Below are positions 9,345 through 17,786 of a stretch of 64,000 nt of DNA, one piece after another. Position 1 is the first letter of the stretch. Each line of letters starts with the position of its first letter. The stretch comes from Gammaproteobacteria bacterium (GTDB lineage: Bacteria; Pseudomonadota; Gammaproteobacteria; DSM-16500): NCBI GenBank assembly GCA_031291175.1, contig JARLJO010000064.1, positions 1-64,000 on the forward strand, given 5' to 3'. The notes under the pieces were generated by a model that worked only from the letters and a program-made list of their open reading frames with translations, ran no database searches and was not told the origin of the DNA. The position numbers and the translations under genes were made by a program.

Positions 9345-10618
9345 ATATCACACCGGAAAAAACCTTACATGCACTCATGCTCTCGATTGGTCAATCGGCA
9401 AGAGAAGCCTCGCGCCTTTTAGCAGCCGCCACCAGCGAAACAAAAAATAACGCTTTATATGCAATGGCCAAAGCAATTCGTGCACAAAAGGCAGCGATTT
9501 TAACAGCTAATAATATTGACGTCACAGAAGCCACACAAAAAGGTACCGCCGCATCCTTTATCGATCGACTCACCCTTCATTCAGATCGTATTGAAGCCAT
9601 GGCAAAAGGTCTGGAAACCATTGCGGAGCTACCCGAACCGGTAGGCAAACTGCTAGAAAAAATCGAAAGACCCAATGGGCTCATCATCAATCGTATCAGT
9701 GTGCCGATTGGCGTGATTGGTGTCATTTACGAATCACGACCCAATGTGACAGCCGATGCGGCAGGCCTTTGTTTAAAATCCGGTAACGCTGTTATTTTGC
9801 GTGGCGGCAGCGAAAGCTTCCGCACGGCCACCGCCATCATGCAAGCGATTACAGAAGGTTTACAAATAGCGAAGTTGCCACTCACCACGATTCAAATGAT
9901 CCCAACAGTGGACAGAGCGGCTATTAATGAGATGACACAACTCGACAAATATATTGATGTCATCATTCCACGTGGCGGCCAAAAACTCGTTGAGGCCATT
10001 ACCGTAAACTGTCGAATCCCTCTCTTTAAACATCTGTCTGCTTTGTGTCATACCTACATTCATGAAGCCGCTAATATCGAAATGGCAAAAACTATTTTAC
10101 TTAACGCAAAAATGCGTCGCACGGGGATTTGTGGTGCAACCGATACATTGCTGATAGACGAATCCATTGCTGCCACACAACTTCCTCTCTTACTGGATGA
10201 ACTCATCCGCATGGGCTGCGAAATTCGCGGCGACCAAGCAGCGCAACACATTGATCACCGCATTAAATTAGCAAGAGAAGAAGATTACGACACAGAATTT
10301 TTAGATGCTATTATGGCTGTCAAAATTGTAAAAGATGTATCGCAAGCAATAAAGCATATCAGTGAACACAGCACGCAACATACTGATGCCATCATCACTG
10401 ATGATGCCGCTGTTGCAAAACGCTTTTTACAAGAAGTGGATAGCGCTATCGTCGTGCATAATGCTTCAACCCAATTTGCAGATGGTGGTGAGTTTGGCAT
10501 GGGCGCCGAGATTGGCATTGCTACCGGCAAGCTACATGCGCGCGGGCCCGTTGGCATTAATCAATTAACGACGTTTAAATATCAAGTACATGGCAATGGA
10601 CAAACTCGGCCACAATAG
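9341..10618 (+). CDS. proA: Gamma-glutamyl phosphate reductase
   Basis: Reduces gamma-glutamyl phosphate with NADPH to glutamate semialdehyde, the second step of proline synthesis. 425 residues with the aldehyde-dehydrogenase-like fold: VIYESRPNVTADAAG at 128-142, LRGGSES at 153-159 and catalytic Cys264 in RRTGICGATDTLL. TTG start overlapping the proB stop by four bases. The RRTGxCGA form around the catalytic Cys, in place of the QRPGxCNA form common in gammaproteobacteria, again suggests an alphaproteobacterial-type gene (from memory of family sequences). Confidence 0.96.
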   Translation: MNITPEKTLHALMLSIGQSAREASRLLAAATSETKNNALYAMAKAIRAQKAAILTANNIDVTEATQKGTAASFIDRLTLHSDRIEAMAKGLETIAELPEPVGKLLEKIERPNGLIINRISVPIGVIGVIYESRPNVTADAAGLCLKSGNAVILRGGSESFRTATAIMQAITEGLQIAKLPLTTIQMIPTVDRAAINEMTQLDKYIDVIIPRGGQKLVEAITVNCRIPLFKHLSALCHTYIHEAANIEMAKTILLNAKMRRTGICGATDTLLIDESIAATQLPLLLDELIRMGCEIRGDQAAQHIDHRIKLAREEDYDTEFLDAIMAVKIVKDVSQAIKHISEHSTQHTDAIITDDAAVAKRFLQEVDSAIVVHNASTQFADGGEFGMGAEIGIATGKLHARGPVGINQLTTFKYQVHGNGQTRPQ

Positions 10619-10632
10619 AGTTTTTAACAATA

Positions 10633-10748
10633 TGACTGGGATCCTGGCAGGGTAGGTCTACTTTTTTCGTGCTCACAAGTTCCGCGCGTAAAAAGCAGCC
10701 CCACCCTGCCACCCCGTTTTTTTTGTCACTTTTACTTTCGTAAAAGTG
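10633..10748 (+). repeat. Dispersed two-hairpin repeat, family A, copy 1
   Basis: Begins TGACTGGGATCCTG. A long imperfect palindrome (GGGTAGG...CCACCC arms around a CGTGCTC/CCGCGCG centre) is followed by CCCCGTTTTTTTT and a second hairpin, TCACTTTTAC/GTAAAAGTGA. It lies 14 bases after the proA stop and could end proBA transcription. Confidence 0.85.
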
Positions 10749-10778
10749 AATATCAGAAATTTTTGATAAGGTTAATGT

Positions 10779-11561
10779 ATGTCAAAGAAAACAGTGGAAT
10801 TAATCGCACTAGCAAACAAAGGCGATAAAGAAGCATTAAATGAGTTAGGTTATCTTTACTTCACGGGCCAGGATGTCACTCAAGACTATGCTAAAGCCTT
10901 ACAATATTATCAACAATCTGCCGACCAACATTATCCCAATGCGCAATTTAATCTTGGCGTCATGTACGATAAAGGCCTTGGGGTACCCCGCAATACGCAA
11001 ATAGCTACTCAGTGGTATGAAAAAGCCGCGACGCAAGGCTTTCCACCCGCACAATATAACCTGGCCTTGCTTTATGAAAAAATCCCCAGCAAACAGGCAG
11101 AATCCCTTCACTGGTATGAAGCCGCTGCACAATTGGATTTTCCACTCGCTCAAAACAATCTGGGATGGCTCTATTTAAACGGCATTGGTATTGAAAAAAA
11201 TCCAGAATTAGCTATCACCTATTTTAAAAAAGCCGCCAAACAAAAAAATCCGCAAGCCATGCGTCACTTAGGCTTTTGTTATCAACGTGGTATTGGCGTG
11301 ACAAAAGACGCGGCCATTGCAGTGGAGTGGTTTAAAAGAGCTGCGTTACTCGGCGACAAAATCGCCTTATTTAACTTAGGCTATCTCTGTCAAATCGGTG
11401 AAGGCATGCAACACGATGCGAAACTGGCGGCAGAATTATTATTAGGTGCAGCAGAACTCGGCCATGAACCCGCTGAATCTTATTTATTAGAGTTATCAAA
11501 TAATCTTGAAAATCCCTATGCCGCAGAAAAATTAATTGAACTTGAAAGAAAACGATCTTAA
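10779..11561 (+). CDS. Sel1-repeat (TPR-like) protein
   Basis: 260 residues made almost wholly of 36-residue Sel1-like repeats (about six: NLGVMYDKGLGVPRN, NLGWLYLNGIGIEKN, HLGFCYQRGIGVTKD and others). No signal peptide or membrane segment, so it is predicted cytosolic. Sel1 repeats are protein-protein interaction scaffolds. In Legionella and Coxiella such proteins often act in host-cell entry or trafficking, but without an export signal this is only a possibility here. ATG with AAGG upstream. It stands alone between repeat copy A1 and the DUF559 remnant. Confidence 0.87.
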   Translation: MSKKTVELIALANKGDKEALNELGYLYFTGQDVTQDYAKALQYYQQSADQHYPNAQFNLGVMYDKGLGVPRNTQIATQWYEKAATQGFPPAQYNLALLYEKIPSKQAESLHWYEAAAQLDFPLAQNNLGWLYLNGIGIEKNPELAITYFKKAAKQKNPQAMRHLGFCYQRGIGVTKDAAIAVEWFKRAALLGDKIALFNLGYLCQIGEGMQHDAKLAAELLLGAAELGHEPAESYLLELSNNLENPYAAEKLIELERKRS

Positions 11562-11660
11562 ATCCAGAGACAAGCCCGCTCTTATAACGCTCCCAGCTAA
11601 CACTAATACGGATCGTAGGCATTTCCCCCTTTGAAAAAGACGTTGTTGCATAAATCGCTT

Positions 11661-11716
11661 TTCACCTCTCCCCTTGTGGGAGAGGTCGGCGCCGTAGGCG
11701 ACGGGTGAGGGGTGCT
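11661..11716. repeat. DUF559-associated nested hairpin repeat
   Basis: CACCTCTCCCCTTGTGGGAG pattern followed by GGCGCCGTAGGCGACGGGTGAGGGG. It forms a CCTCTCCC/GGGAGAGG hairpin inside wider TCACC/GGGTGA pairing. This kind of repeat is commonly found beside DUF559 genes in many bacteria (from memory), and here it directly abuts a DUF559 remnant. Confidence 0.7.
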
Positions 11717-11717
11717 T

Positions 11718-11843
11718 TTACCCGTCTAGTGCATTATAAATAACCTCCAGCACCCCACCAATATTTTCTAATACATTATTATTCCAAAATCGTATCAGAT
11801 GAAACCCATCGCTCTCGAGTATTTTTGTTCGCGCAGTATCATA
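11718..11843 (-). pseudogene. DUF559 nuclease-like remnant
   Basis: The minus-strand frame encodes the C-terminal end of a DUF559 (very-short-patch-repair-like nuclease) protein: YDTARTKILESDGFHLIRFW, then NNNVLENIGGVLEVI and a stop. The rest of the domain, including catalytic segments, is absent; residues upstream in the frame do not fit the family. It is a decayed fragment, adjacent to the hairpin repeat that accompanies this family. Confidence 0.72.
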
Positions 11844-11933
11844 TATTCCTGCTCTGCAGAAGGAAATAAAAGCAGCGATTGCAATTGACTTCATAGCACC
11901 CATCTAAAACCAACGTTCCAATAGTTAAAGCAA

Positions 11934-12554
11934 TTAGCTGATCTTACTAGCTCCATAGATATAACACAACGAGGTGTCCCACGAACCTTCAACCCGAACC
12001 GCCCGCTTAAAGGCAAGCCGCTTAATCGTTGATATGGGACGTAACGTAAAAATAGTATGAATGCTCTCAGTATCATTCAAAATCTGACCCAAAGCATTGA
12101 GAATCACTTGAGGAAAACAAGGCGCACAAACCACAGCAACCGTTGCATTTGGTAAAGGCGTTTTTAAAAAATCGCCTAAAATAAAAGTGAGCTTCCTGCC
12201 ATTCTCATAAAAACCTGGCAACTCTTGCAGAAGACGTTTACCCGCAGCTTCCGCTTGTTCATGAAGAGCCGGCAATAATTCAATGCCAATCGCTTCTTTC
12301 ACAGCTGTTTTTAAAAATACTTGTGCGGTAATTTTTCCAATACCAGAACCGTAATCGACAAACACATCCTGATCTGTGAGCATCACCATTGACAACAGTT
12401 TATCAATGCTCGGAAATAATATTTCTCCGTAAGTTTCTGAAATACTAGCCTGCTTAATAAGCTCAGGAGATTGATGGCCTTTTGTGCCTTGATAAAGTCT
12501 ATTTAAATAATGTTGGCATAAGAGATCTTTCTCTTCCGCTGAAATATCTGACAT
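11934..12554 (-). CDS. DOT1-like SAM-dependent methyltransferase
   Basis: 206 residues. The SAM site reads DYGSGIGK (67-74) and GIE (90-92), with GDFL at 127-130. YGE at 42-44 precedes the SAM motif in the position of the D1 loop of DOT1 histone H3K79 methyltransferases, and the order YGE - GSGxG - GIE - GDFL is that of the DOT1 fold. Bacterial DOT1-like proteins exist; their targets are mostly unknown, so a histone or other host protein is an inference only. No export signal is visible. Divergent from the MASE1 gene; stands alone. Confidence 0.7.
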   Translation of the reverse strand: MSDISAEEKDLLCQHYLNRLYQGTKGHQSPELIKQASISETYGEILFPSIDKLLSMVMLTDQDVFVDYGSGIGKITAQVFLKTAVKEAIGIELLPALHEQAEAAGKRLLQELPGFYENGRKLTFILGDFLKTPLPNATVAVVCAPCFPQVILNALGQILNDTESIHTIFTLRPISTIKRLAFKRAVRVEGSWDTSLCYIYGASKIS

Positions 12555-12622
12555 ACTGCACCCTTATGTGAAAACAAATAGTCCTTTACTTAGATGTTCG
12601 AGATAAGCAGAATATTACCCCT

Positions 12623-13570
12623 ATGAGCGCATCAAATCTACCAAGTAATGCTAAATGGCAACAGATGTTGGCCATTGTCAATCAGAGCACCACTACGGTG
12701 CTACCTGATCTAAACGCGCAATTTCGTCAGTTATTTTTCAAACGCCTGCTTGCCGAAAACACATTGGTTTTTTTACTGCAATACATTGGCTTGGTCCTCT
12801 GTGCTTTTGGAACAAGCGAGACACCCGTCTGGCTTGCTGCAGGTACATCTTGCGCTTTTATCTTCATGCGCGGACCCAGTGTCTTACCCGGTATTTGGTT
12901 TGGTACATTTTGTGCTTATTTTTTTGCGCACAGTGGAATCGCTCTTGGCTTAATCGCGGCCACAGCCTATGCGTTACAAGCCTATTTTCTTTTGAGCTTG
13001 AGTTACCGATTCTTAAGTCCCACTCTTATTTATTACCAACAATTATTACTAACAAAGTTTTTTGTGTTAGCAAGCGGAATAACGGCTCTCATGAGTTTAA
13101 TATTAACCGTTGCTTGCTATAAAAGTATTTTATATCCAGTTTGGCTATACTGGTGGCTGGCCAATTTGACAGGCGTCCTTATCTTTTCATTCGCGCTAAT
13201 CACACTCGATGCTTTCTTCACTCAAATTGATGAACTGAAAGAACTAAACAAGATTTCGCTCGCCTTTTATATTTTAACCATCATCACTCCTCTATTAGTT
13301 TTAATTTCTAGTCCAACCCCAGCAATAACATTGAGTACAAGCCTACTTTTATTGCTTAATATCATTCTTGTCAGTCAACGATTTGGTTGGTGCGGCTGCG
13401 TAATAAGTGTATTTTGCGTTGGCTTTGGATTAGATTTGGCAGCATTTCTGCAAACACCGCTATTCACCACCGCTTTTACTTTTCAAACGGTGACGAACAT
13501 TCAGTTACTATTATTACTAGCAACATTAGTTGGCTTGTCGCTTGGCATTCGAAAATTTTCAGCCAGTTAA
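12623..13570 (+). CDS. MASE1-type integral membrane protein
   Basis: 315 residues, almost all hydrophobic, about eight helices. The segment LAAGTSCAFIFMRG...LPGIWFGTFCAYF (about 71-110) matches the start of MASE1 sensor domains (PASGxAxAxLLLxG...WPGIxLGAF). MASE1 is normally the N-terminal sensor of histidine kinases or GGDEF/EAL proteins. Here the reading frame stops after the membrane domain with no output domain, and no output domain follows. It is either a genuine stand-alone sensor or transporter, or a truncated receptor. Divergent from the DOT1-like gene. Confidence 0.7.
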   Translation: MSASNLPSNAKWQQMLAIVNQSTTTVLPDLNAQFRQLFFKRLLAENTLVFLLQYIGLVLCAFGTSETPVWLAAGTSCAFIFMRGPSVLPGIWFGTFCAYFFAHSGIALGLIAATAYALQAYFLLSLSYRFLSPTLIYYQQLLLTKFFVLASGITALMSLILTVACYKSILYPVWLYWWLANLTGVLIFSFALITLDAFFTQIDELKELNKISLAFYILTIITPLLVLISSPTPAITLSTSLLLLLNIILVSQRFGWCGCVISVFCVGFGLDLAAFLQTPLFTTAFTFQTVTNIQLLLLLATLVGLSLGIRKFSAS

Positions 13571-13731
13571 TTTTTATGTCTTTTTTGTGTCAAAACAGCT
13601 TGGCTGCCTAATATCCTTACGATAACGATAAAATGCTTCGCTGTTGAAATAAAACTCAATTTGCTTGTTCACACCAGAAGAGTAATCTGTATAATGAGTT
13701 ATTGAGTACGAATCAAATCAGAACAGACACT

Positions 13732-14523
13732 ATGAAGAAATCACGAAATTATTTTATATTAGCGCTGCTATTGCATCTGCTGCTATTTACAAGTGTTTCG
13801 GTATCGTTGTTATCCCCCCCATCAGTTGAACCTTACCAATCCAGCTCGGATGTTGACTCCAACTTAGTCTTACCCGCGTATGTTTACCATGAAGAAAAAA
13901 ATGAGCCCACGCCTGACGCCATCGAGAAAAAAATGGCAATGCCAGCAATCGCTCAACCAGAACAACCCCAAGCTCAAGAAAAAAGCAATCCTAATCCAAA
14001 ACCAGACACCTCTAATGGCTTCGTTGAAAAACAAGACTCCGTATCTGATGATACTATTGCATTGAAAAAACAAGACTCAACCAAAACTGCTCAATCTAGC
14101 GCAAAGTCACAACCCACGCCAACCGATAAACCCAGCGCAGTGGATCAAAAAGCCTCCAAAAAAAATAATTCGAAACAGCATGAAACTCAAGATATCGCGA
14201 CCAAAAAAGGGGTAGACAATTTATTACTGAAATTATTAAGCCAAGCCACTGCAGCCAAGTTAGTCTATCCTAAAATTGCTGAAGACTTTCGTTTGCGCGG
14301 GACAGTGAAGCTCAAATTTTTATTATTTCCCGATGGCAGAATCACACAGGTCAGCTTAGTGGAATCCAGTGGCTCAACGGTCTTAGACAGCGCAGCAATG
14401 GATACCATCCGTGCCATCTCACCGGTTCACGGTGTCGACAAATACCTGCAATCACCTAAGATCATTCAAGCAGGTATTATCTATGGCACTGAAAAATCCC
14501 GTCAATTTGAATCTTATGGTTAA
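13732..14523 (+). CDS. TonB-like energy-transducing protein
   Basis: 263 residues from the ATG at 13732. A TTG ten codons upstream would add residues before the signal anchor and is less likely. An N-terminal membrane anchor (about 6-24) is followed by a long Pro/Lys/Gln/Ser linker that can span the periplasm. The C-terminal TonB domain has AxxxYPKIAEDFRLRGTVK and FPDGRITQVSLVESSG, then LDSAAMDTI. It would couple the ExbBD proton motor to outer-membrane receptors; no exbBD or receptor gene is in the window. Confidence 0.83.
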   Translation: MKKSRNYFILALLLHLLLFTSVSVSLLSPPSVEPYQSSSDVDSNLVLPAYVYHEEKNEPTPDAIEKKMAMPAIAQPEQPQAQEKSNPNPKPDTSNGFVEKQDSVSDDTIALKKQDSTKTAQSSAKSQPTPTDKPSAVDQKASKKNNSKQHETQDIATKKGVDNLLLKLLSQATAAKLVYPKIAEDFRLRGTVKLKFLLFPDGRITQVSLVESSGSTVLDSAAMDTIRAISPVHGVDKYLQSPKIIQAGIIYGTEKSRQFESYG

Positions 14524-14551
14524 CTAAGCAAAAATCATTATCATTTCTATT

Positions 14552-15553
14552 TTACGATTCAAAATTCAAAATCACCTTGCCTTGCGCCTTACCTGATTCT
14601 AATAACGCATGCGCTTGACTCACTGTCTCCAATGTAAATTGATTAGGGTCAATCAAAGGTTTTAGCTTGCCTTCATCTGCAATATCAGCCAATCGCGAAA
14701 GAATAATGCCGTGTTGTTCCCGGCCTCTATTTTGAAGCAACGGTAACAGCATATAAACAACATGCAAACTGAGCGCATTATTATGCATAGGGGTTAAATC
14801 GTGTGTCGAACGAGCGGCTGTGGTTACCACAGTGCCGTTTTGCATAGCTGCCAGAAATGATCTATCCAGATTAGCTCCGCCCACTGTATCAAACACAATA
14901 TTAAAACCCTGGCCTTCCGTTAAACGCTGCACATATTGTTCAGGATCTTCTTCTCTTGCATTAATCACTTCATCCGCACCAAAGGATTTCGCAAGCGCAA
15001 CATCTTCCGGCTTTAAAATGGTGGTAAACACTTTTGCGCCAGACCATTTGGCTAATTGAATGGCAACATGACCTACACCGCCTACACCGCCATGAATCAA
15101 GACCGTATTGTCATGTCTTAAAGCGGATTTCAAAATCAATGCTTCCCAAGCTGTAATACAAACCAAAGGCAAAGCGGCAGCTTCAATCATAGAAAGGGAT
15201 CGCGGCTTTTTTGCAATCAATCTGGCATCAGCCAACATGTATTCAGCGAGCGCCCCACCCAATCCCCGCACACCGCCAGCACAACCATAAACTTGATCAC
15301 CCACCACAAATTGTGTGACATCGGGCGCAACCGATTCAATAACACCAGCGACATCCCCATGTAAGATAGCAGGAAACTCCGGCGCAATGGCCGAAGCAGC
15401 ACCGCTACGAATTTTGCAATCCACCGGATTCACACTGGTAGCAGCTACTTTTATGAGAACATGTCCTGGCTGCAATTCAGGGATGGCAATATCAACCATA
15501 CTAAATACTGAAGGATCGCCAAATTGCTTAATGACTTGCGCTTTCATCATCAC
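14552..15553 (-). CDS. MDR-family NADPH:quinone reductase-like oxidoreductase
   Basis: 333 residues of the medium-chain dehydrogenase/reductase superfamily. N-terminal GroES-like domain (ATSVNPVDCKIRSG at 34-47) and Rossmann domain with HGGVGGVGHVAIQLAKW near residues 154-170. It lacks the Cys/His set for structural zinc, as in quinone reductases. It probably reduces quinones or enones with NADPH; substrate not deducible. It is convergent with the TonB-like gene. Confidence 0.87.
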   Translation of the reverse strand: MMMKAQVIKQFGDPSVFSMVDIAIPELQPGHVLIKVAATSVNPVDCKIRSGAASAIAPEFPAILHGDVAGVIESVAPDVTQFVVGDQVYGCAGGVRGLGGALAEYMLADARLIAKKPRSLSMIEAAALPLVCITAWEALILKSALRHDNTVLIHGGVGGVGHVAIQLAKWSGAKVFTTILKPEDVALAKSFGADEVINAREEDPEQYVQRLTEGQGFNIVFDTVGGANLDRSFLAAMQNGTVVTTAARSTHDLTPMHNNALSLHVVYMLLPLLQNRGREQHGIILSRLADIADEGKLKPLIDPNQFTLETVSQAHALLESGKAQGKVILNFES

Positions 15554-15824
15554 CTCAACCAGTCTAAATAATTTAAAGTAATCTTTTCCTAGTTATACAC
15601 CAACATTCTCGCCAGCGAAACCGGTGACACCGTTCACAACTCACCTCTAAAAATGCCGGAAAGCACTCACCAAGATGGTTATTGTCATTTTATTTACTAT
15701 AAGAATGAATTTGTCCCAATCCTGCCAACCTCGCTTTGTTTGCCTGCAAAATTTAGCAAGATGGCTGAAAAGCAAATAGTATGAAATAATATTTTTCTAT
15801 TCGTGCAGATAAAAAAGGAATTTT

Positions 15825-15903
15825 ATGATTTTTTAAAAAATGGATAATTGCCACAATTTTTTGTCTTCTGCCTTGCCTGGTTTTTGCAGCCGATACCGAC
15901 GGT
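15825..15903 (+). other. Out-of-frame signal peptide of the NodB gene (frameshift)
   Basis: An AAGGA site (15815-15819) and ATG (15825) are followed by ATT TTT TAA, a stop after three codons. In the +1 frame the DNA reads KKWIIATIFCLLPCLVFAA, a textbook signal peptide running straight into the deacetylase frame. One extra base in the T6-A6 tract (15829-15840) would restore M-I-F-L-K-K-W. Either a mutation (or sequencing error), or slippage at the homopolymer. The 15554-15824 spacer shows no other gene. Confidence 0.78.
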
Positions 15904-16503
15904 GTGCGCACCAAACCACTCAAAGGAACCGTTGCCTTAACATTCGATGATGGCCCAACAGAAATTTACACGCCGCAAATTCTCGCTATTTTGAAAAAAT
16001 ATAATATCAAAGCGACTTTCTTCATGGTCGGCGTCAACGCCAAAAACCATCCAGACCTTGTCAGACAAGTATTAGCAGAAGGCCATGCCGTGAATAATCA
16101 TTCATTAACGCATCCAATGCTCACCAAGTTGAACAATGAACAACTGATAAAAGAAGTGAATATGCCTGCTGTGATTATCAATAACATTATTGGTCAAAAA
16201 CCACTTTGCTTACGCTACCCTTTTGGCGCGTCCAATCAACACGTCAGAGACGTGATACGTCAATATGGTATGGCGCCAGTCCCCATGGGTTTCAATTCAT
16301 TTGACTATAACCGCCCTGGCACCGATAAAATTGTCAGCTGGGTTTTAAAAAATGCATACTCTGGTCAAGTGATTTTAATGCACGATGGCTTCGCCAAACG
16401 TGAGCAAACAGTAGAAGCCTTACCACGTATTATTGAAGGAATAAAAAAGAAAGGATTGGGCTTTAGCCAAATTTGCGCGGAAAAAACGCCGACTACAACA
16501 TAA
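15904..16503 (+). CDS. Polysaccharide deacetylase (NodB domain)
   Basis: Metal-dependent carbohydrate esterase family 4. Motifs are TFDDGPT (catalytic and metal Asp), HSLTHP (metal His pair), RYPFGAS, and a late LMHDG. All active-site motifs are present, so the domain is complete. It likely removes acetyl or N-acetyl groups from a polysaccharide or peptidoglycan in the periplasm. The intact frame opens at a GTG (15904), but the natural N-terminus appears to be the out-of-frame signal peptide at 15825-15903. Without it the enzyme would stay in the cytosol. Confidence 0.82.
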   Translation: MRTKPLKGTVALTFDDGPTEIYTPQILAILKKYNIKATFFMVGVNAKNHPDLVRQVLAEGHAVNNHSLTHPMLTKLNNEQLIKEVNMPAVIINNIIGQKPLCLRYPFGASNQHVRDVIRQYGMAPVPMGFNSFDYNRPGTDKIVSWVLKNAYSGQVILMHDGFAKREQTVEALPRIIEGIKKKGLGFSQICAEKTPTTT

Positions 16504-16518
16504 TATCATTCGCTGTGC

Positions 16519-16556
16519 GTAGGTTGGGTTGAGCGTTTTTTTGCGAAACCCAACAC
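16519..16556. repeat. GTAGGTTGGGTT/AACCCAAC palindromic repeat
   Basis: Arms GTAGGTTGGGTT and AACCCAAC around GAGCGTTTTTTTGCG. The element type is widespread between proteobacterial genes (from memory). It follows the NodB stop by 15 bases. Confidence 0.6.
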
Positions 16557-16593
16557 CATTAAAGCCCACCGATATCGCACAGCCATCCCGCCT

Positions 16594-16620
16594 ACGTCCC
16601 GCGGCTTGTCTGCGGGATCC
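16594..16620. repeat. CTTGT-loop palindrome, family C, short copy
   Basis: ACGTCCCGCGG-CTTGT-CTGCGGGATCC. It has the same loop and flanking ATCC as the element at 17.96 kb, but its stem is CCCGCGG where that one has ACCGTGG. Confidence 0.65.
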
Positions 16621-16670
16621 AGAGGGACAACGACATATCCAAATAGCCCAAGCTCAGAAAATTAAATTTT

Positions 16671-17300
16671 TCAAACCACCCTAAATATTTCTAACAAATC
16701 TTCCGCCTTCCTCGCCAAAAAATCAGGCTCAGATTGCGTCAATATTTTTTCCGAGTTAAATCCCCAGGTCACAGCAATCGATGCGATCTTACAATGTTTA
16801 GCCGCATCAATATCACGCGTCTCGTCACCAATATAAAATGCATCCGCCCTGGCAATCTTCCGCGCCTTCAATAACTTTTTTAATTTGCCACTCTTACCAA
16901 AAAAACTGGATTCATTATCAATAAAACTAAACAACTCAAAAATTTTATGTTGCTTTAACCAGATAGTGACATTCTCAATCGAGTTTGATGTCAAAATCCC
17001 AAGCGTAAAACCCGAGTCATTTAATTGATGTAAAACTTGTTTGATATTCGCGGTAGGCAACAACATTGGCATTTTATCGCGAATTAATTTTCTTGCGCTT
17101 AAGAGCACTCTCGGAATTTTGTAAACGGGCAACTGCAAATGCTTAATCGCCTCAAGTGAAGTCAAATCTTTTAATATCGCTATTTCATCTCGTTCGGCTT
17201 TTTTGAAATGAAATTTATCCGCAAGCAAATTAAATATGCTCACCGCCTCATCAAAGCTATCCACCAAGGTGCCATCAAAATCAAATATTATGTTCATCAT
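16671..17300 (-). CDS. HAD-family hydrolase, phosphoglycolate-phosphatase-like
   Basis: About 209 residues. Motif I is FDFDGTLVDS, motif II is TSNS, the motif III Lys lies in FGKSGKLKKLL, and motif IV is IGDETRDIDAA. The helical cap between motifs I and II is that of the Gph/PGP-like subgroup. Substrate unknown. The start is uncertain: GTG at 17321 or ATG at 17300/17297. The ATG pair lies directly before the motif I strand and is preferred. Confidence 0.84.
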   Translation of the reverse strand: MMNIIFDFDGTLVDSFDEAVSIFNLLADKFHFKKAERDEIAILKDLTSLEAIKHLQLPVYKIPRVLLSARKLIRDKMPMLLPTANIKQVLHQLNDSGFTLGILTSNSIENVTIWLKQHKIFELFSFIDNESSFFGKSGKLKKLLKARKIARADAFYIGDETRDIDAAKHCKIASIAVTWGFNSEKILTQSEPDFLARKAEDLLEIFRVV

Positions 17301-17734
17301 TGTATTCAGCGTGCCGCTCACTCAGTCTAAAAAACTTCTATTCCGCTATAATATCAGACGATTATCATTAAGGAAGCAAATGTTCTGATCAAATAAAATT
17401 CTCCCTCACGCCTGGTTAGTGCTTTTTTAAACCACCTTCCTAGCTCTCATTAAAATACGTTCGTTTATAAAAAATAACAGAAATAAACACCATATATTCC
17501 CGAAGCTTACATAACTTCGCGCTGAAGCCAGTGTTTTGCCCTCGGTAAGCATCATAGAGAGCCCAGGAGGCTGCTAGCGCTTTAAGGTGCCCTTCTCTCT
17601 GCACCCTCTATCCAAAAGCCCTCTCAGAGCAAACTAACGTTGCTTGAATAAATCAACCTCAAAATAATTGCCTTTCTCGCCCAGGCGTACTAGCGCCTGG
17701 TAATTCTGTACAAAATATAATTCGCTCCCACGGA
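17301..17734. other. Intergenic region without recognised gene
   Basis: No protein-coding signal. The segment at about 17540-17630 has short complementary runs (AGAGAG/CTCTCT) that might form a weak hairpin; I cannot assign an RNA family. It leads into the composite repeat block. Confidence 0.4.
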
Positions 17735-17782
17735 GGCGGGAACCCATCCCTAAAACTACGCTAATACCAAAAGAAATACTCT
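17735..17782 (+). repeat. Repeat family B, copy 1
   Basis: GGCGGGAACCCATCCC, then TAAAACTACGCTAATACC and AAAAGAAATACTCT. It matches 21024-21070 with scattered differences and stands immediately before a family A copy. Confidence 0.75.
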
Positions 17783-17786
17783 AAAT

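Noticed and set aside
17540-17630. Possible structured RNA (6S- or SRP-like) between the HAD gene and the repeat block
   Set aside because: Only short complementary runs; compared by eye, no match to the conserved cores of 6S, 4.5S, tmRNA or RNase P RNA.
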